From Frigoribacterium faeni (lineage in GTDB: Bacteria; Actinomycetota; Actinomycetes; Actinomycetales; Microbacteriaceae): a stretch of 47,813 bases of DNA. Position 1 is the first letter of the stretch, and each line of letters opens with the position of its first letter. Position numbers and translations under genes: made by a program. Positions 31,271-39,635 of the stretch are shown in pieces. The notes under the pieces are model-generated. The model saw nothing but the letters and a program-made list of their open reading frames with translations. It did not search any database and was not told where the DNA came from. The stretch spans positions 1 through 47,813 of the forward strand of contig NZ_BJUV01000022.1 of the NCBI RefSeq assembly GCF_007988805.1, in the 5' to 3' direction.

Positions 31271-32656
31271 ATGACGCCGACGCCGCCCGCCACCCCGCCG
31301 GTCGACACCGAGCCGGCCGACACGGCGCCGGACCTCCGCGCTCCCCGTCGTCAGGGCACCGTGTTCGCCACGCTGGCGTTCCTCGTGCTCTTCGGCGGCG
31401 ACGTGCTGCGGAACGGGACCGGCTGGTGGGGCTGGGGCCTCGCCTGCGGAGTCATGGTCGTCGCCTCGGTGGTCGTGGTCGTGCGGAACCGGCCCGATCC
31501 GCGCAGTCTCCCGCGCCTCCTCGGGCTCTTCCTCCTCTTCGCGGTCGCCTCGATCGCGTGGTCGCAGTACCCCTCGGCGTCCATCGTCGGCATCCCCGCC
31601 ACCCTCGCCACCACCCTCGGCGCCGTGGCCGTGGCCTGGTCGCTGCCCTGGCCGCTGATCGTCGCCGCCCTGGGACGCGCCCTCCGCATCCACATAGCGC
31701 TCTCGCTGCTGTTCGAGCTCGTCGTCGCCACGCTCGTCCGCCAGCCGGTCTGTCCCGTCTACCTCGACTGCTCCGGCGGCGTGCCCGACGCCTTCTACTG
31801 GTCGCGCGACGTCCTGTTCGAGGGCGGGCGCATCCAGGGGCTGCAGGGCAACAGCAACATCCTCGGCGTCCTCGCGCTGCTCGCGCTGGTCGTGACGGCC
31901 GCGCAGTGGTCGGCCCGCACGGTCAGCTCGCGGGTCGGCTGGGTCGGCGTGGTGCTCGCCGTGGTCGCGCTGGTGCTCACCCGGTCGGCGACGACCGTGG
32001 TCAGCGGACTCGCGGTGCTCGCCGTGCTGGGGCTGGTGGTGCTCGTCCGCCGCACCGCGCCTCCCCGGCGCCCGCGCCTCTACGCGGTCACGGCGCTCGT
32101 CGTCGCCGTGGCGGCGACCGCCGTCGTGCTGCTGCGAGCGCCCCTGCTCGGTCTGCTCGGTCGCAGCAGCGACCTCACCGGCCGCACCGACATCTGGGCC
32201 TCCGTGTCCGCGCTCGGCGCGCAGCACCCCGTCGCGGGCTGGGGCTGGGTGAGCTACTGGATCCCCTGGGTCTCCCCCTTCGACGACCTCGCCGAGCGCA
32301 ACGGCGTCGTCTACCTGCAGGCGCACGACGCCTACCTCGACGTGTGGTTCCAGCTGGGCTGGATCGGGCTCGCCCTGTTCTCGCTCGTCTGCCTGGGGGT
32401 CCTCGCGCGGTCGTGGTGGTGGGCCACCGATCGACGGATCCTGGGCGTCGGGCGCGTCGCCCCGTGGGCGACCCTCGACCTGCTCCCCCTGCTGCTCGTC
32501 ATCGCCATGCTCGTGCACGGCGTCACCGAGTCGCGGCTGATCGTCGAGTGGGGCTGGGCGCTGCTGGTCGTGATCGTCGTCGTCACGCGCCGCGACGCCT
32601 ACGGCTGGACCGACCGCGACCGCGTGGCCGAGCCGACGCGCGTCCTGCGACCGTGA
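31271..32656 (+). CDS. O-antigen ligase/polymerase-family membrane protein (copy 1)
   Basis: A 461-aa protein with a Pro/Thr-rich cytoplasmic N-terminus (about 1-28) and 10-12 membrane segments. The large outer loop between late helices reads GRTDIWASVSALGAQHPVAGWGWVSYW followed by DAYLDVWFQLGWIGLALF, the arrangement of the Wzy/WaaL (O-antigen ligase) superfamily, which polymerises or transfers lipid-linked glycans outside the membrane. A GC-rich plus-strand run continues into a second, shorter relative. The ATG at 31271 is inferred from the leaderless -10. The frame is open far upstream only because it runs through the previous gene. Confidence 0.88.
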   Translation: MTPTPPATPPVDTEPADTAPDLRAPRRQGTVFATLAFLVLFGGDVLRNGTGWWGWGLACGVMVVASVVVVVRNRPDPRSLPRLLGLFLLFAVASIAWSQYPSASIVGIPATLATTLGAVAVAWSLPWPLIVAALGRALRIHIALSLLFELVVATLVRQPVCPVYLDCSGGVPDAFYWSRDVLFEGGRIQGLQGNSNILGVLALLALVVTAAQWSARTVSSRVGWVGVVLAVVALVLTRSATTVVSGLAVLAVLGLVVLVRRTAPPRRPRLYAVTALVVAVAATAVVLLRAPLLGLLGRSSDLTGRTDIWASVSALGAQHPVAGWGWVSYWIPWVSPFDDLAERNGVVYLQAHDAYLDVWFQLGWIGLALFSLVCLGVLARSWWWATDRRILGVGRVAPWATLDLLPLLLVIAMLVHGVTESRLIVEWGWALLVVIVVVTRRDAYGWTDRDRVAEPTRVLRP

Positions 32657-32682
32657 CCGCCCGATCGCGCCCGATCGGCTGA

Positions 32683-32688
32683 CACAAT
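32683..32688 (+). promoter_or_regulatory. -10 element for a second leaderless transcript
   Basis: CACAAT lies 6 nt before the GTG at 32695, with no Shine-Dalgarno between. It is AT-rich against its surroundings. The gene may also be read through from the upstream polymerase gene. Confidence 0.45.
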
Positions 32689-32694
32689 GGTGCG

Positions 32695-33987
32695 GTGAGG
32701 CCGACCCGAGACGAGCGCGACCCGATCCGCCGGTACGTGTCGGCCTGGATCGGCTTCTCGGCCGGGGGCCACTTCAGCCAGGCGCTGGCCGTGGCGATCG
32801 TGCTCTACGGCTTCTCGACCGAGGCGATCCGCTCGTTGATGGGCTGGCCCGGGTCGGTGGCCATCCTCGCCGCCCTGCTCGTGCTCGCGGCCGTGTCGCT
32901 GTTCGGCCAGCGCCACCACGTCGAATGGCGCGGCATCCTGCCCGTCTCGCTGCTGGCGCTGTTCGGCTTCATGGGCCTGAGCGTGTTCTGGAGCGAGTAC
33001 ACCTGGGTCACCGTGGGAGGCGCGGCGTACGCGGCCGCGTTCGGCCTGCTGGGCATCTACCTGGCCCTCGGACGGGACCTCGTCCAGGTCGTCCGCGCGG
33101 TCGGCGACGCGTTGCGCATCGTCCTCGTGACCTCGCTCGCGCTCGAGGTGCTGAGCGGACTCCTCATCGACCAGCCGATCGCGTTCCTGGGCATCCAGGG
33201 GAACCTCGCCTACGGCGGCCCCATCCAGGGCATCGCCGGGACGCGCAACTACATCGGGTTCCTGGCGGCGCTCGCCCTGGTGACCTTCGCCGTCGAGTTC
33301 CTCACCCGGTCGGTGCCGCGACCGCAGGCCGTCGCGTCCGGGGTCATGGCCGTGGCGACCCTGCTCTTCGCGAGGTCGCCGGTCACCGCCGTGGCCGTGC
33401 TCGCTCTGGTCGTCGCCGGCGTGGCGCTCAACGCTCTGCGTCGCGCCCCCGAACGACGCCGGCCGCTGATGCAGGGCGTGCTCGCGGCGCTGCTCGTCGC
33501 GGGAGGCGCCCTCGCCTACGCGGGCCGCACGCGCCTCCTCGACTCCGTGGACGCCACGGCCGACCTCTCCGCGCGCACGGCCCTCTGGGAGCGCATCCGC
33601 GAGCTGAGCTCGATGAAGGACATCACGGGCTGGGGCTTCGTCGGTCAGTGGCCGGGCGAGATCTTCCCGTTCTCGACCATCCTGTCGCCGAACGGGCGGC
33701 CCTACGCGACCGGGCTCAACGCGTTCTACGACATGGGCCTGCAGCTCGGTCTCGCCGGGATGCTGCTGCTGATCGCCGCCGGGACGCTGGCCTTCGTCCG
33801 GAGCTGGACGACCGCGTCGGGCCACCCGATCGTCGCCTACGTGTGGCCGGCCCTCGTGCTCGTGCTCATCGGAGTCACCGCCCTCGCCGAGAGCTACGTG
33901 CTCTTCGAGGGCTCGCTGATGCTCTTCGTCGCCGTCGCGACCATCGCGGCGCGCAAGCGCTCCTGGCGTTCGCGGCTGCCGGGCTGA
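32695..33987 (+). CDS. O-antigen ligase/polymerase-family membrane protein (copy 2)
   Basis: A 430-aa polytopic protein with about 10-12 membrane segments. The family region reads RTALWERIRELSSMKDITGWGFVGQWPGEIFPF and then LNAFYDMGLQLGLAGMLLL, parallel to RTDIW...GWGW and DVWFQLGWIGLALF of the preceding gene, so the two are likely ancient duplicates. One may polymerise and the other attach a glycan. Another relevant segment is IQGIAGTRNYIGFLAALALV. The start is the GTG at 32695 (MRPTRDERDPIRRYVSAW). It converges on a GT2 gene across a hairpin. Confidence 0.87.
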   Translation: MRPTRDERDPIRRYVSAWIGFSAGGHFSQALAVAIVLYGFSTEAIRSLMGWPGSVAILAALLVLAAVSLFGQRHHVEWRGILPVSLLALFGFMGLSVFWSEYTWVTVGGAAYAAAFGLLGIYLALGRDLVQVVRAVGDALRIVLVTSLALEVLSGLLIDQPIAFLGIQGNLAYGGPIQGIAGTRNYIGFLAALALVTFAVEFLTRSVPRPQAVASGVMAVATLLFARSPVTAVAVLALVVAGVALNALRRAPERRRPLMQGVLAALLVAGGALAYAGRTRLLDSVDATADLSARTALWERIRELSSMKDITGWGFVGQWPGEIFPFSTILSPNGRPYATGLNAFYDMGLQLGLAGMLLLIAAGTLAFVRSWTTASGHPIVAYVWPALVLVLIGVTALAESYVLFEGSLMLFVAVATIAARKRSWRSRLPG

Positions 33988-33998
33988 CCCGGACCGCT

Positions 33999-34026
33999 CG
34001 GCCCCCCGACGCTTCGGGCGGGGCCG
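33999..34026. terminator. Bidirectional terminator between polymerase copy 2 and the GT2 gene
   Basis: CGGCCCC (33999-34005) pairs with GGGGCCG (34020-34026), with additional CCCG/CGGG pairing inside. It lies in the 48-bp convergent gap, close to both stops. Confidence 0.65.
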
Positions 34027-34035
34027 ACCGGGCCG

Positions 34036-34800
34036 CTACTCGCTGCGGACCGGGAGCCCGCGGATCCGGCGCCAGGCGCGCTGAGCGCCCCAGACGGTGA
34101 CGTTGAGCATGGCCTCCTGCACGATGGACCCGCTCATCTTCGACACGCCCGCCTCGCGTTCACGGAACTCGATCGGCACCTCGACCACCGTGTGCCCGGC
34201 GTCGAGCGTCCGCAGGGTCATGTCGACCTGGAAGAAGTACCCGCGCGAGGCGACCCTCTCGAGAGGCATGGCCGCGAGCACGTCCGCCCGGTAGGCGCGG
34301 AAGCCCGCCGTCGCGTCGCGGACCGAGATGCGCAGGGCGAGACGGGAGTAGAGATTGCCCGCGCGGCTGAGGAACTCCCGGCGGCGGGGCCAGTTGACGA
34401 CCGAGCCGCCCGGCACCCAGCGCGAACCGATCACGAGGCCCGGACGCGACGGGCCGTCGAGGGCCTCGAGCATCGCCGGGAGACGATCGGCCGGGTGGCT
34501 GCCGTCCGCATCGATCTCGACCAGCACGCGGTACCCGCGGTCGAGACCCCAGCGGAATCCGGCGACGTACGCGGCGCCGAGGCCCTCCTTGCCGGCGCGG
34601 TGCACGACGGAGACGCGGTCGTCGGCGGCGGCGATCTCGTCGGCGATGCGGCCCGTGCCGTCGGGGCTGGCGTCGTCCATGACGAGCACGTGCGCCGTCG
34701 GGACGGCCTCGAGGATCCGGTCGACGATGCGGCGGATGTTCTCGGCCTCGTCGTAGGTCGGCACGATGGCCAGGCAGGCCGCATTCACAGGTTCACGCAC
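34036..34800 (-). CDS. Polyprenol-phosphate mannosyltransferase-like GT2
   Basis: A 254-aa family 2 glycosyltransferase of the dolichol-phosphate mannose synthase type. LAIVPTYDEAENIRRIVDRILEAVP at the start, HVLVMDDASPDGTGRIADEIA, the DXD-like EIDADGSHPADRLPAML, and VIGSRWVPGGSVVNWPRRREFLSRAGNLYSRLALRISVRDATAGFRAYR are all signatures. It probably loads mannose (or glucose) from a nucleotide donor onto polyprenyl phosphate at the cytoplasmic face, giving the donor for GT-C enzymes such as the neighbour at 34849. No C-terminal membrane domain is present. The GTG at 34800 follows GAGGA with good spacing. Confidence 0.92.
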   Translation of the reverse strand: MREPVNAACLAIVPTYDEAENIRRIVDRILEAVPTAHVLVMDDASPDGTGRIADEIAAADDRVSVVHRAGKEGLGAAYVAGFRWGLDRGYRVLVEIDADGSHPADRLPAMLEALDGPSRPGLVIGSRWVPGGSVVNWPRRREFLSRAGNLYSRLALRISVRDATAGFRAYRADVLAAMPLERVASRGYFFQVDMTLRTLDAGHTVVEVPIEFREREAGVSKMSGSIVQEAMLNVTVWGAQRAWRRIRGLPVRSE

Positions 34801-34848
34801 GGTCGTCCTCGGTGGATCGGGAAAGGTCGAGTCCGAGACTAACGCCCC

Positions 34849-36252
34849 TCAGCCGTCGAGGCGCCCAGCCTCGAGATCGTCGCACGACAGCTCGACGATC
34901 CACGGCGACGGCGGCCAGGCCTGGACCGGTGCCGTGGTCAGCACCGCGTCGTCCTCGCCGCCGCGACACTCCCCCACGGCGCTCGCGACCTCGACCGACC
35001 AGACCGGGCCGAGCTCCCGCCGGGTCTCGTCCGTCGGGAGGTGAGCCAGCTGCAGCGCCGCGGTCGCGACCATCAGGACCGCGCCGACCGGCCGTCGCCA
35101 CCCGGTCGAACGCCACAGTCGCGCGGCCCCGACCACGACGATCGTCAGCAGGAACATGCTGGGCACGACGCCGTAGCGCAGCAGCACGAACTCGGGCAGT
35201 CCGCGCCCGATCAGCTCGGCGTAGCGGTAGGTCGGATCCGGGTTCAGGGTGATCGCGGCCGACCACAGCACGGGGGCGGCCACCAGGGCGACGACGACGA
35301 TCGTCCGCTCACCACGGTCGCCGCGGAGCACGATCCCCGCCGCGCACGCGCTTACGACGACGAGGAGAGCCACGACCGGCCACCAGCCCGTGCTCGACAC
35401 GAGCCGGGCGACGCCGTCGGAGTCGCCGGCGATCAGCGTCGCGACCGGTCCGAGCAGGAACCCCAGCGCCGTCGACGCCGGGCCGACCGGGTCGCCGGCC
35501 CCGACCGGGGTCCGAGGGGACGCGAGGGTCGCGATCAGCTGGACGGCGACGGACGCCCCGAGAGCGAGGACCATCGGGCGCGACGGTCGGTGCCGCCAGA
35601 CGAGGAGCGCCAGGGGGAGGTAGAGCGCCGACTGGATCTCGGTCAGCCCCGCGACGGCGACGACGCCGGCGGCGGCGGATGCGGCGAGGCGTCCGCCGGG
35701 CCTCGAGAGCAGCACCCACGGCGTCGCCCAGAGCAGGTACCAGTGCAGGTTGGCCGTGGTGCCCAGCACCTCGATCGACGCCCCGGGCACCAGGACGGTG
35801 ATGGACGCGATCAGGAGGCGCGGGGTCGTCGCGGGGACGACCGAGCGCGTGCAGACGAAGACGAGCGCCGTGACCGCGCCGACGACCAGACACGAGGCGG
35901 CGGTCGTCGCGAGAGCCCACGACTCGACGGGGACCGTCGAGACCACGAGGTCGGCGATCACGCGGGGAACCAGATGCAGGTACCCCTGATAGACCCGGAA
36001 CAGCCCGACCACCGGGCCGTCGTCGAGCCGGTCGCCGATGAACACCCGGCCGTCCTCGGCCCAGAGGGTGTCGCGGGCCACTGCCGGCAGCCGCCGCCAC
36101 GAGACGGCCGCGCCCACCACCGCCAGGAGGAGCGGGACGACGAGCCTCGCGGCGATCGCCCGCAGAGTCGGTCGCCCACGGACGGGCGGCGTGCGGGAGG
36201 CGACGGCGGACACGGGCTCCGACTCGGACGGGGCGGACGAGGACCCGTTCAT
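34849..36252 (-). CDS. Polytopic membrane protein, GT-C-like glycosyltransferase candidate
   Basis: A 467-aa protein with about ten membrane segments. Right after the first helix the loop RDTLWAEDGRVFIGDRLDDG carries adjacent acidic residues (Glu-Asp) in the position where GT-C polyprenyl-phosphate-sugar transferases keep their catalytic acids. The C-terminal 80 residues are extracellular or soluble with two cysteines (GECRGGEDDAVLTT ... SCDDLEAGRLDG). The family is not certain. It lies 48 nt upstream of the GT2 that could make its lipid-linked donor, in the same direction. The ATG at 36252 is preceded by GAGAG at short spacing. The frame is open further upstream but overlaps a divergent gene. 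Confidence 0.75.
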   Translation of the reverse strand: MNGSSSAPSESEPVSAVASRTPPVRGRPTLRAIAARLVVPLLLAVVGAAVSWRRLPAVARDTLWAEDGRVFIGDRLDDGPVVGLFRVYQGYLHLVPRVIADLVVSTVPVESWALATTAASCLVVGAVTALVFVCTRSVVPATTPRLLIASITVLVPGASIEVLGTTANLHWYLLWATPWVLLSRPGGRLAASAAAGVVAVAGLTEIQSALYLPLALLVWRHRPSRPMVLALGASVAVQLIATLASPRTPVGAGDPVGPASTALGFLLGPVATLIAGDSDGVARLVSSTGWWPVVALLVVVSACAAGIVLRGDRGERTIVVVALVAAPVLWSAAITLNPDPTYRYAELIGRGLPEFVLLRYGVVPSMFLLTIVVVGAARLWRSTGWRRPVGAVLMVATAALQLAHLPTDETRRELGPVWSVEVASAVGECRGGEDDAVLTTAPVQAWPPSPWIVELSCDDLEAGRLDG

Positions 36253-36378
36253 GCTCTCATGGGCGGTGCCCGTCGGAACGGGAGCGGGCCGCTCCGCGCC
36301 TCCCCGACCGGGCAGGGCCCCGTTGCTAGACTCGGGCCTTCCTGCTCTCGCTCGAAAGCCCCGCTCGAAAGGCCGTCC

Positions 36379-38922
36379 GTGACTGAACGCCGCCCCGGAG
36401 TCGTCTCCGTCGTCCTCGTCAACTTCCGTGGTGCCGACGACACCATCACCTGCATCACCGAGCTCAAGGCGGTCGACTGGCCGGCCGAACTGCTCGAGAT
36501 CGTGGTGGTCGAGAACGGGTCGGGCGACGACAGCGCGCGCCGCATCCGCGACGCCCACGGCGACGTCCTGCTGGTCAAGTCGAAGAAGAACCTCGGCTTC
36601 ACGGGCGGCAGCAACCTCGGAGTGGCGAAGTCGAGCGGCGAGTTCGTCGCCTTCCTGAACAACGACGCCAAGCCCGACCGCGCCTGGGTGCGCGAGGCCA
36701 TCGAGACGTTCCACCAGGGCCGCGACATCGCGGCGGTCGCGTCGAAGGTGCTCGACTGGGACGGTCGGAAGATCGACTTCGTCGACTCCGCGGTGGCGTG
36801 GTTCGGCATGGGACACAAGCCGCATTACCTCGAGCCCGACGACGGCAGCCACGACGAGGCCCGCGACATCCTGTTCGGCACCGGCGCCGCCCTCTTCGTC
36901 CGCGCCGAGGTCTTCGAGCAGGTGGGCGGCTTCGACGAGCGTCTGTTCATGTTCTACGACGACGTCGATCTGGGCTGGCGCCTCAACCTGCTCGGCTGGC
37001 GGGTGCGCTACCAGCCGGCCAGCCTCGCCTTCCACAAGCACCACGCCTCGATGAAGGCCTACGGCGACTTCCGCGAGATGTACCTGCTCGAGCGGAACGC
37101 GCTCTACACGATCTACAAGAACCTCGACGACGAGTCCCTGGCGACCGCCCTTCCCGGCGCGATGGCGCTGATCGCCCGTCGGTCGCTGGCCCGGGGCGGA
37201 GTCGACTCGGGCGTGCTCGACCTCCGCGTGCCCGGCGACGACTCCGAGCCGAACCTCTCGATGCCGAAGACCAGCGCCGCCGGCTTCTTCGCGCTCGACG
37301 CCTTCGTCGACGACCTCCCGTCGCTGACCGCCACGCGTCGCGAGCTGCAGGCGCAGCGGACCCGCAGCGACCGCGAGCTGGCTCCGCTGTTCGGCACGAC
37401 CGACGCGCCTCTCGCCGACATGCCGCACTACCTCGACGGCTACGACGCCGTGGTGCGCTCGTTCGACGTGCTCGCCGGCGCGTTCGCGCCGGGCGCCGAG
37501 AGCGCCGACGCACCCCGGGCCGCCGGCGCCCGCCGCCGCATCCTCATCATCACGGGCGACTCGTTCGGCAAGAAGATGGCCGGACCGGCCATCCGGGTCT
37601 GGAACATCGCGACCCTGCTGAGCGCGGAGCACGACGTGCGCGTGATCAGCCTCACGACGGCCGAACCGCTCGACGCGCCCTTCGACATCCAGGTCGTGTC
37701 GCCCCACTTCCCCGCTCCGATGACCAAGCACGAGGCGTGGGCCGACGTCATCATCGTGCAGGGCTACGCCCTGCAGCAGTTCGAGGTGCTCGAGTCGACG
37801 TCGAAGGTCCTCGTGGTCGACATCTACGACCCCATGCACCTCGAACAGCTCGAACAGGGGCGCGAGAAGGCACTCGACGACTGGGACGACCAGATCCTCG
37901 GCGCCGCCGACTCGCTGAACAAGCAGATCGGCCTCGGCGACTTCTTCCTCTGCGCGTCCGAGCGTCAGCGCATGTTCTGGCTCGGTCAGATGGCCGCGAT
38001 GGGCCGGATCAACGCCTGGAACTACAGCCGCGACGAGTCGCTCGACTCGCTCCTCGCCATCGCGCCCTTCGGTCTTCCGAGCACGCCGGCCGTCCACACG
38101 CGCAAGGCGCTGCGCGGCGTCGTGCCGGGCATCGGCGAGAACGACAAGATCGTGGTCTGGGCCGGCGGTCTCTACAACTGGTTCGACCCGAAGACCCTCG
38201 TCCGGGCCGTGGCCGATCTGGCGACCCGTCACGACGACGTCCGCCTGTTCTTCATGGGCACGAAGCACCCGAACCCGGACGTGCCCGAGATGGCGATCGT
38301 CCGCGAGACGCGCGAGCTCGCCCGCGAGCTGGGCGTCCTCGACCGCAACGTGTTCCTCAACGACTCGTGGGTCGACTACGACGACCGCCAGAACTACCTG
38401 CTCGAGGCCGACGCCGGGGTGTCGACCCACTTCACGCACGTCGAGACGACCTTCTCGTTCCGCACGCGCATCCTCGACTACCTCTGGACGGGACTCCCGA
38501 TCGTGAGCACCGAGGGCGACAGCTTCGGCGACCTCGTGGCGTCGGCCGAGCTCGGCGTCGCTGTTCCCGAGCTCGATGTCGACGCGCTGTCCGCCGCTCT
38601 CGAGAGCGTGCTCTACGACGACGCCGCGGCCGCGGCCGCCCGTGCGAACGTCGAAGCCGTGCGGTCGCAGTTCGTCTGGGAGAACGCGCTCGCCCCGCTC
38701 GTCGAGTTCTGCCGGAACCCGATCAAGGCCGCCGACAAGGTGAAGACCGTCTCGCCGGTTCCCGCGGCCCCGCGGGCATCGGCCGCCAGCCTCATCACGC
38801 GCCGCCCGCCCCGTCGGCACGGTCTCGCGCACGACATCGAGCGTGCGGCCTTCTACCTCCGCCACGGCGGCGTCGACGCCGTCTGGTCGCGGGTCAAACG
38901 CCGTGTGATCAAGCCCCGCTGA
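36379..38922 (+). CDS. Two-domain glycosyltransferase fusion (GT2 plus GT4)
   Basis: An 847-aa cytoplasmic protein. Residues 8-300 are a GT2 domain of the rhamnosyl/galactofuranosyl type (SVVLVNFRGADDTITCITELKAVDWP, VVVENGSGDD, LNNDAKPDRAWV with Asn-Asn-Asp at 94-96, GGFDERLFMFYDDVDLGWRL). A linker of about 90 residues leads to a GT4-like second half (IRRILIITGDSFGKKMAGPAIRVWNIATLL from about 390; KIVVWAGGLYNWFDPKTLVRAVADL; a C-terminal donor region TFSFRTRILDYLWTGLPIVSTEGDSFGDLV). Two transferases in one chain suggest consecutive sugar additions. The GTG at 36379 has AAAGG 6 nt before it. The gene ends at a perfect palindrome terminator. Confidence 0.9.
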   Translation: MTERRPGVVSVVLVNFRGADDTITCITELKAVDWPAELLEIVVVENGSGDDSARRIRDAHGDVLLVKSKKNLGFTGGSNLGVAKSSGEFVAFLNNDAKPDRAWVREAIETFHQGRDIAAVASKVLDWDGRKIDFVDSAVAWFGMGHKPHYLEPDDGSHDEARDILFGTGAALFVRAEVFEQVGGFDERLFMFYDDVDLGWRLNLLGWRVRYQPASLAFHKHHASMKAYGDFREMYLLERNALYTIYKNLDDESLATALPGAMALIARRSLARGGVDSGVLDLRVPGDDSEPNLSMPKTSAAGFFALDAFVDDLPSLTATRRELQAQRTRSDRELAPLFGTTDAPLADMPHYLDGYDAVVRSFDVLAGAFAPGAESADAPRAAGARRRILIITGDSFGKKMAGPAIRVWNIATLLSAEHDVRVISLTTAEPLDAPFDIQVVSPHFPAPMTKHEAWADVIIVQGYALQQFEVLESTSKVLVVDIYDPMHLEQLEQGREKALDDWDDQILGAADSLNKQIGLGDFFLCASERQRMFWLGQMAAMGRINAWNYSRDESLDSLLAIAPFGLPSTPAVHTRKALRGVVPGIGENDKIVVWAGGLYNWFDPKTLVRAVADLATRHDDVRLFFMGTKHPNPDVPEMAIVRETRELARELGVLDRNVFLNDSWVDYDDRQNYLLEADAGVSTHFTHVETTFSFRTRILDYLWTGLPIVSTEGDSFGDLVASAELGVAVPELDVDALSAALESVLYDDAAAAAARANVEAVRSQFVWENALAPLVEFCRNPIKAADKVKTVSPVPAAPRASAASLITRRPPRRHGLAHDIERAAFYLRHGGVDAVWSRVKRRVIKPR

Positions 38923-38931
38923 CCCGGAGGC

Positions 38932-38981
38932 GCCGACGAGAAGAGCCGCTCCCCTGCAGGGGAGCGGCTCTTCTCGTCGGC
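38932..38981. terminator. Perfect 50-bp palindromic bidirectional terminator
   Basis: A perfect dyad with 25-bp arms and no unpaired loop base in the duplex, centred at CCCCTG|CAGGGG, lies between the convergent GT2-GT4 and 39018 genes. It ends 36 nt before the latter's stop. Transcripts from either side can form the same hairpin (about 23 bp with a four-base loop). Confidence 0.88.
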
Positions 38982-39017
38982 CGCGCACCGCGTCCGCCGG
39001 ACGTGGCCCGCGGAGGA

Positions 39018-39635
39018 TCAGCCCGAGACGGCGACCGTGGTGGCGTCGGAGTCGCCCACGGCGTCCGGGGACTCGTAGTGGACGTGCACCTGCCAGTCGC
39101 CCGCGGTCAGTCGATCGGACGACAGGGAGAGCGAGCCGCAGACGGTCGACTGCGCGTCGGCCTGGGCCGGGAAGGCCTCGGACTCGACCGACTCGCCTCC
39201 GCGCTCGGCGACGATCGTGCAGGTGCCGCCCTGTTCGACGATCGACCCCATGACGGCCGCACCCTCGATGGCCGACGTGCTCGGCTCCCAGACGAGCCGC
39301 GGCGTGAAGACGTCGGTCGTGGCGGGGCCGGCACCCGAGGTCGGAGACGCGACCGGGGTGGTCGGCGTCGCCGAGGGGTCGGTGGCCGTCGGGGTCGACG
39401 GCTCCGCGGTCGGCGACGACTCCCCCGTGGGAGACGGGGACTCCACGGGCTGCGTCGGCGACGCCGAACCGCTCGCGACCGGCTCGGGCGAACCGGAGCC
39501 CCCGACGAGGAACGCCACGATCAGCGCCACCGCGGCGACCAGGACGACGCCCGAGACCACCGCCCAGACGACGATCTGACGCGATCGCGAACGGTCGTCG
39601 TCCTGGTCGTCGAGGTCCTGTCCGAGGTCGCTCAT
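39018..39635 (-). CDS. Single-pass membrane protein with Ser/Thr/Pro linker and beta-sandwich-like tail
   Basis: A 205-aa protein. The acidic cytoplasmic N-terminus is MSDLGQDLDDQDDDRSRSR, followed by one membrane helix (about 21-44) and a 60-residue Ser/Pro/Thr-rich extracellular spacer (ASPTQPVESPSPTGESSPTAEP...). The C-terminal domain of about 90 residues (VFTPRLVWEPSTSAIEGAAVMGSIVEQGGTCTIVAERGG ... STVCGSLSLSSDRLTAGDWQVHVHYES) has two cysteines and Ig-like alternation. No family is recognised. It overlaps the secreted repeat-protein gene by 4 nt (ATGA) and so is made with it. The spacer would let the tail reach across the wall. It may tether or sense. Confidence 0.75.
   Translation of the reverse strand: MSDLGQDLDDQDDDRSRSRQIVVWAVVSGVVLVAAVALIVAFLVGGSGSPEPVASGSASPTQPVESPSPTGESSPTAEPSTPTATDPSATPTTPVASPTSGAGPATTDVFTPRLVWEPSTSAIEGAAVMGSIVEQGGTCTIVAERGGESVESEAFPAQADAQSTVCGSLSLSSDRLTAGDWQVHVHYESPDAVGDSDATTVAVSG

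Noticed and set aside
36253-38988. Long upstream extension of the 34849 membrane-protein frame
   Set aside because: It runs antisense through the GT2-GT4 fusion gene. The natural start with hydrophobic N-terminus is at 36252.
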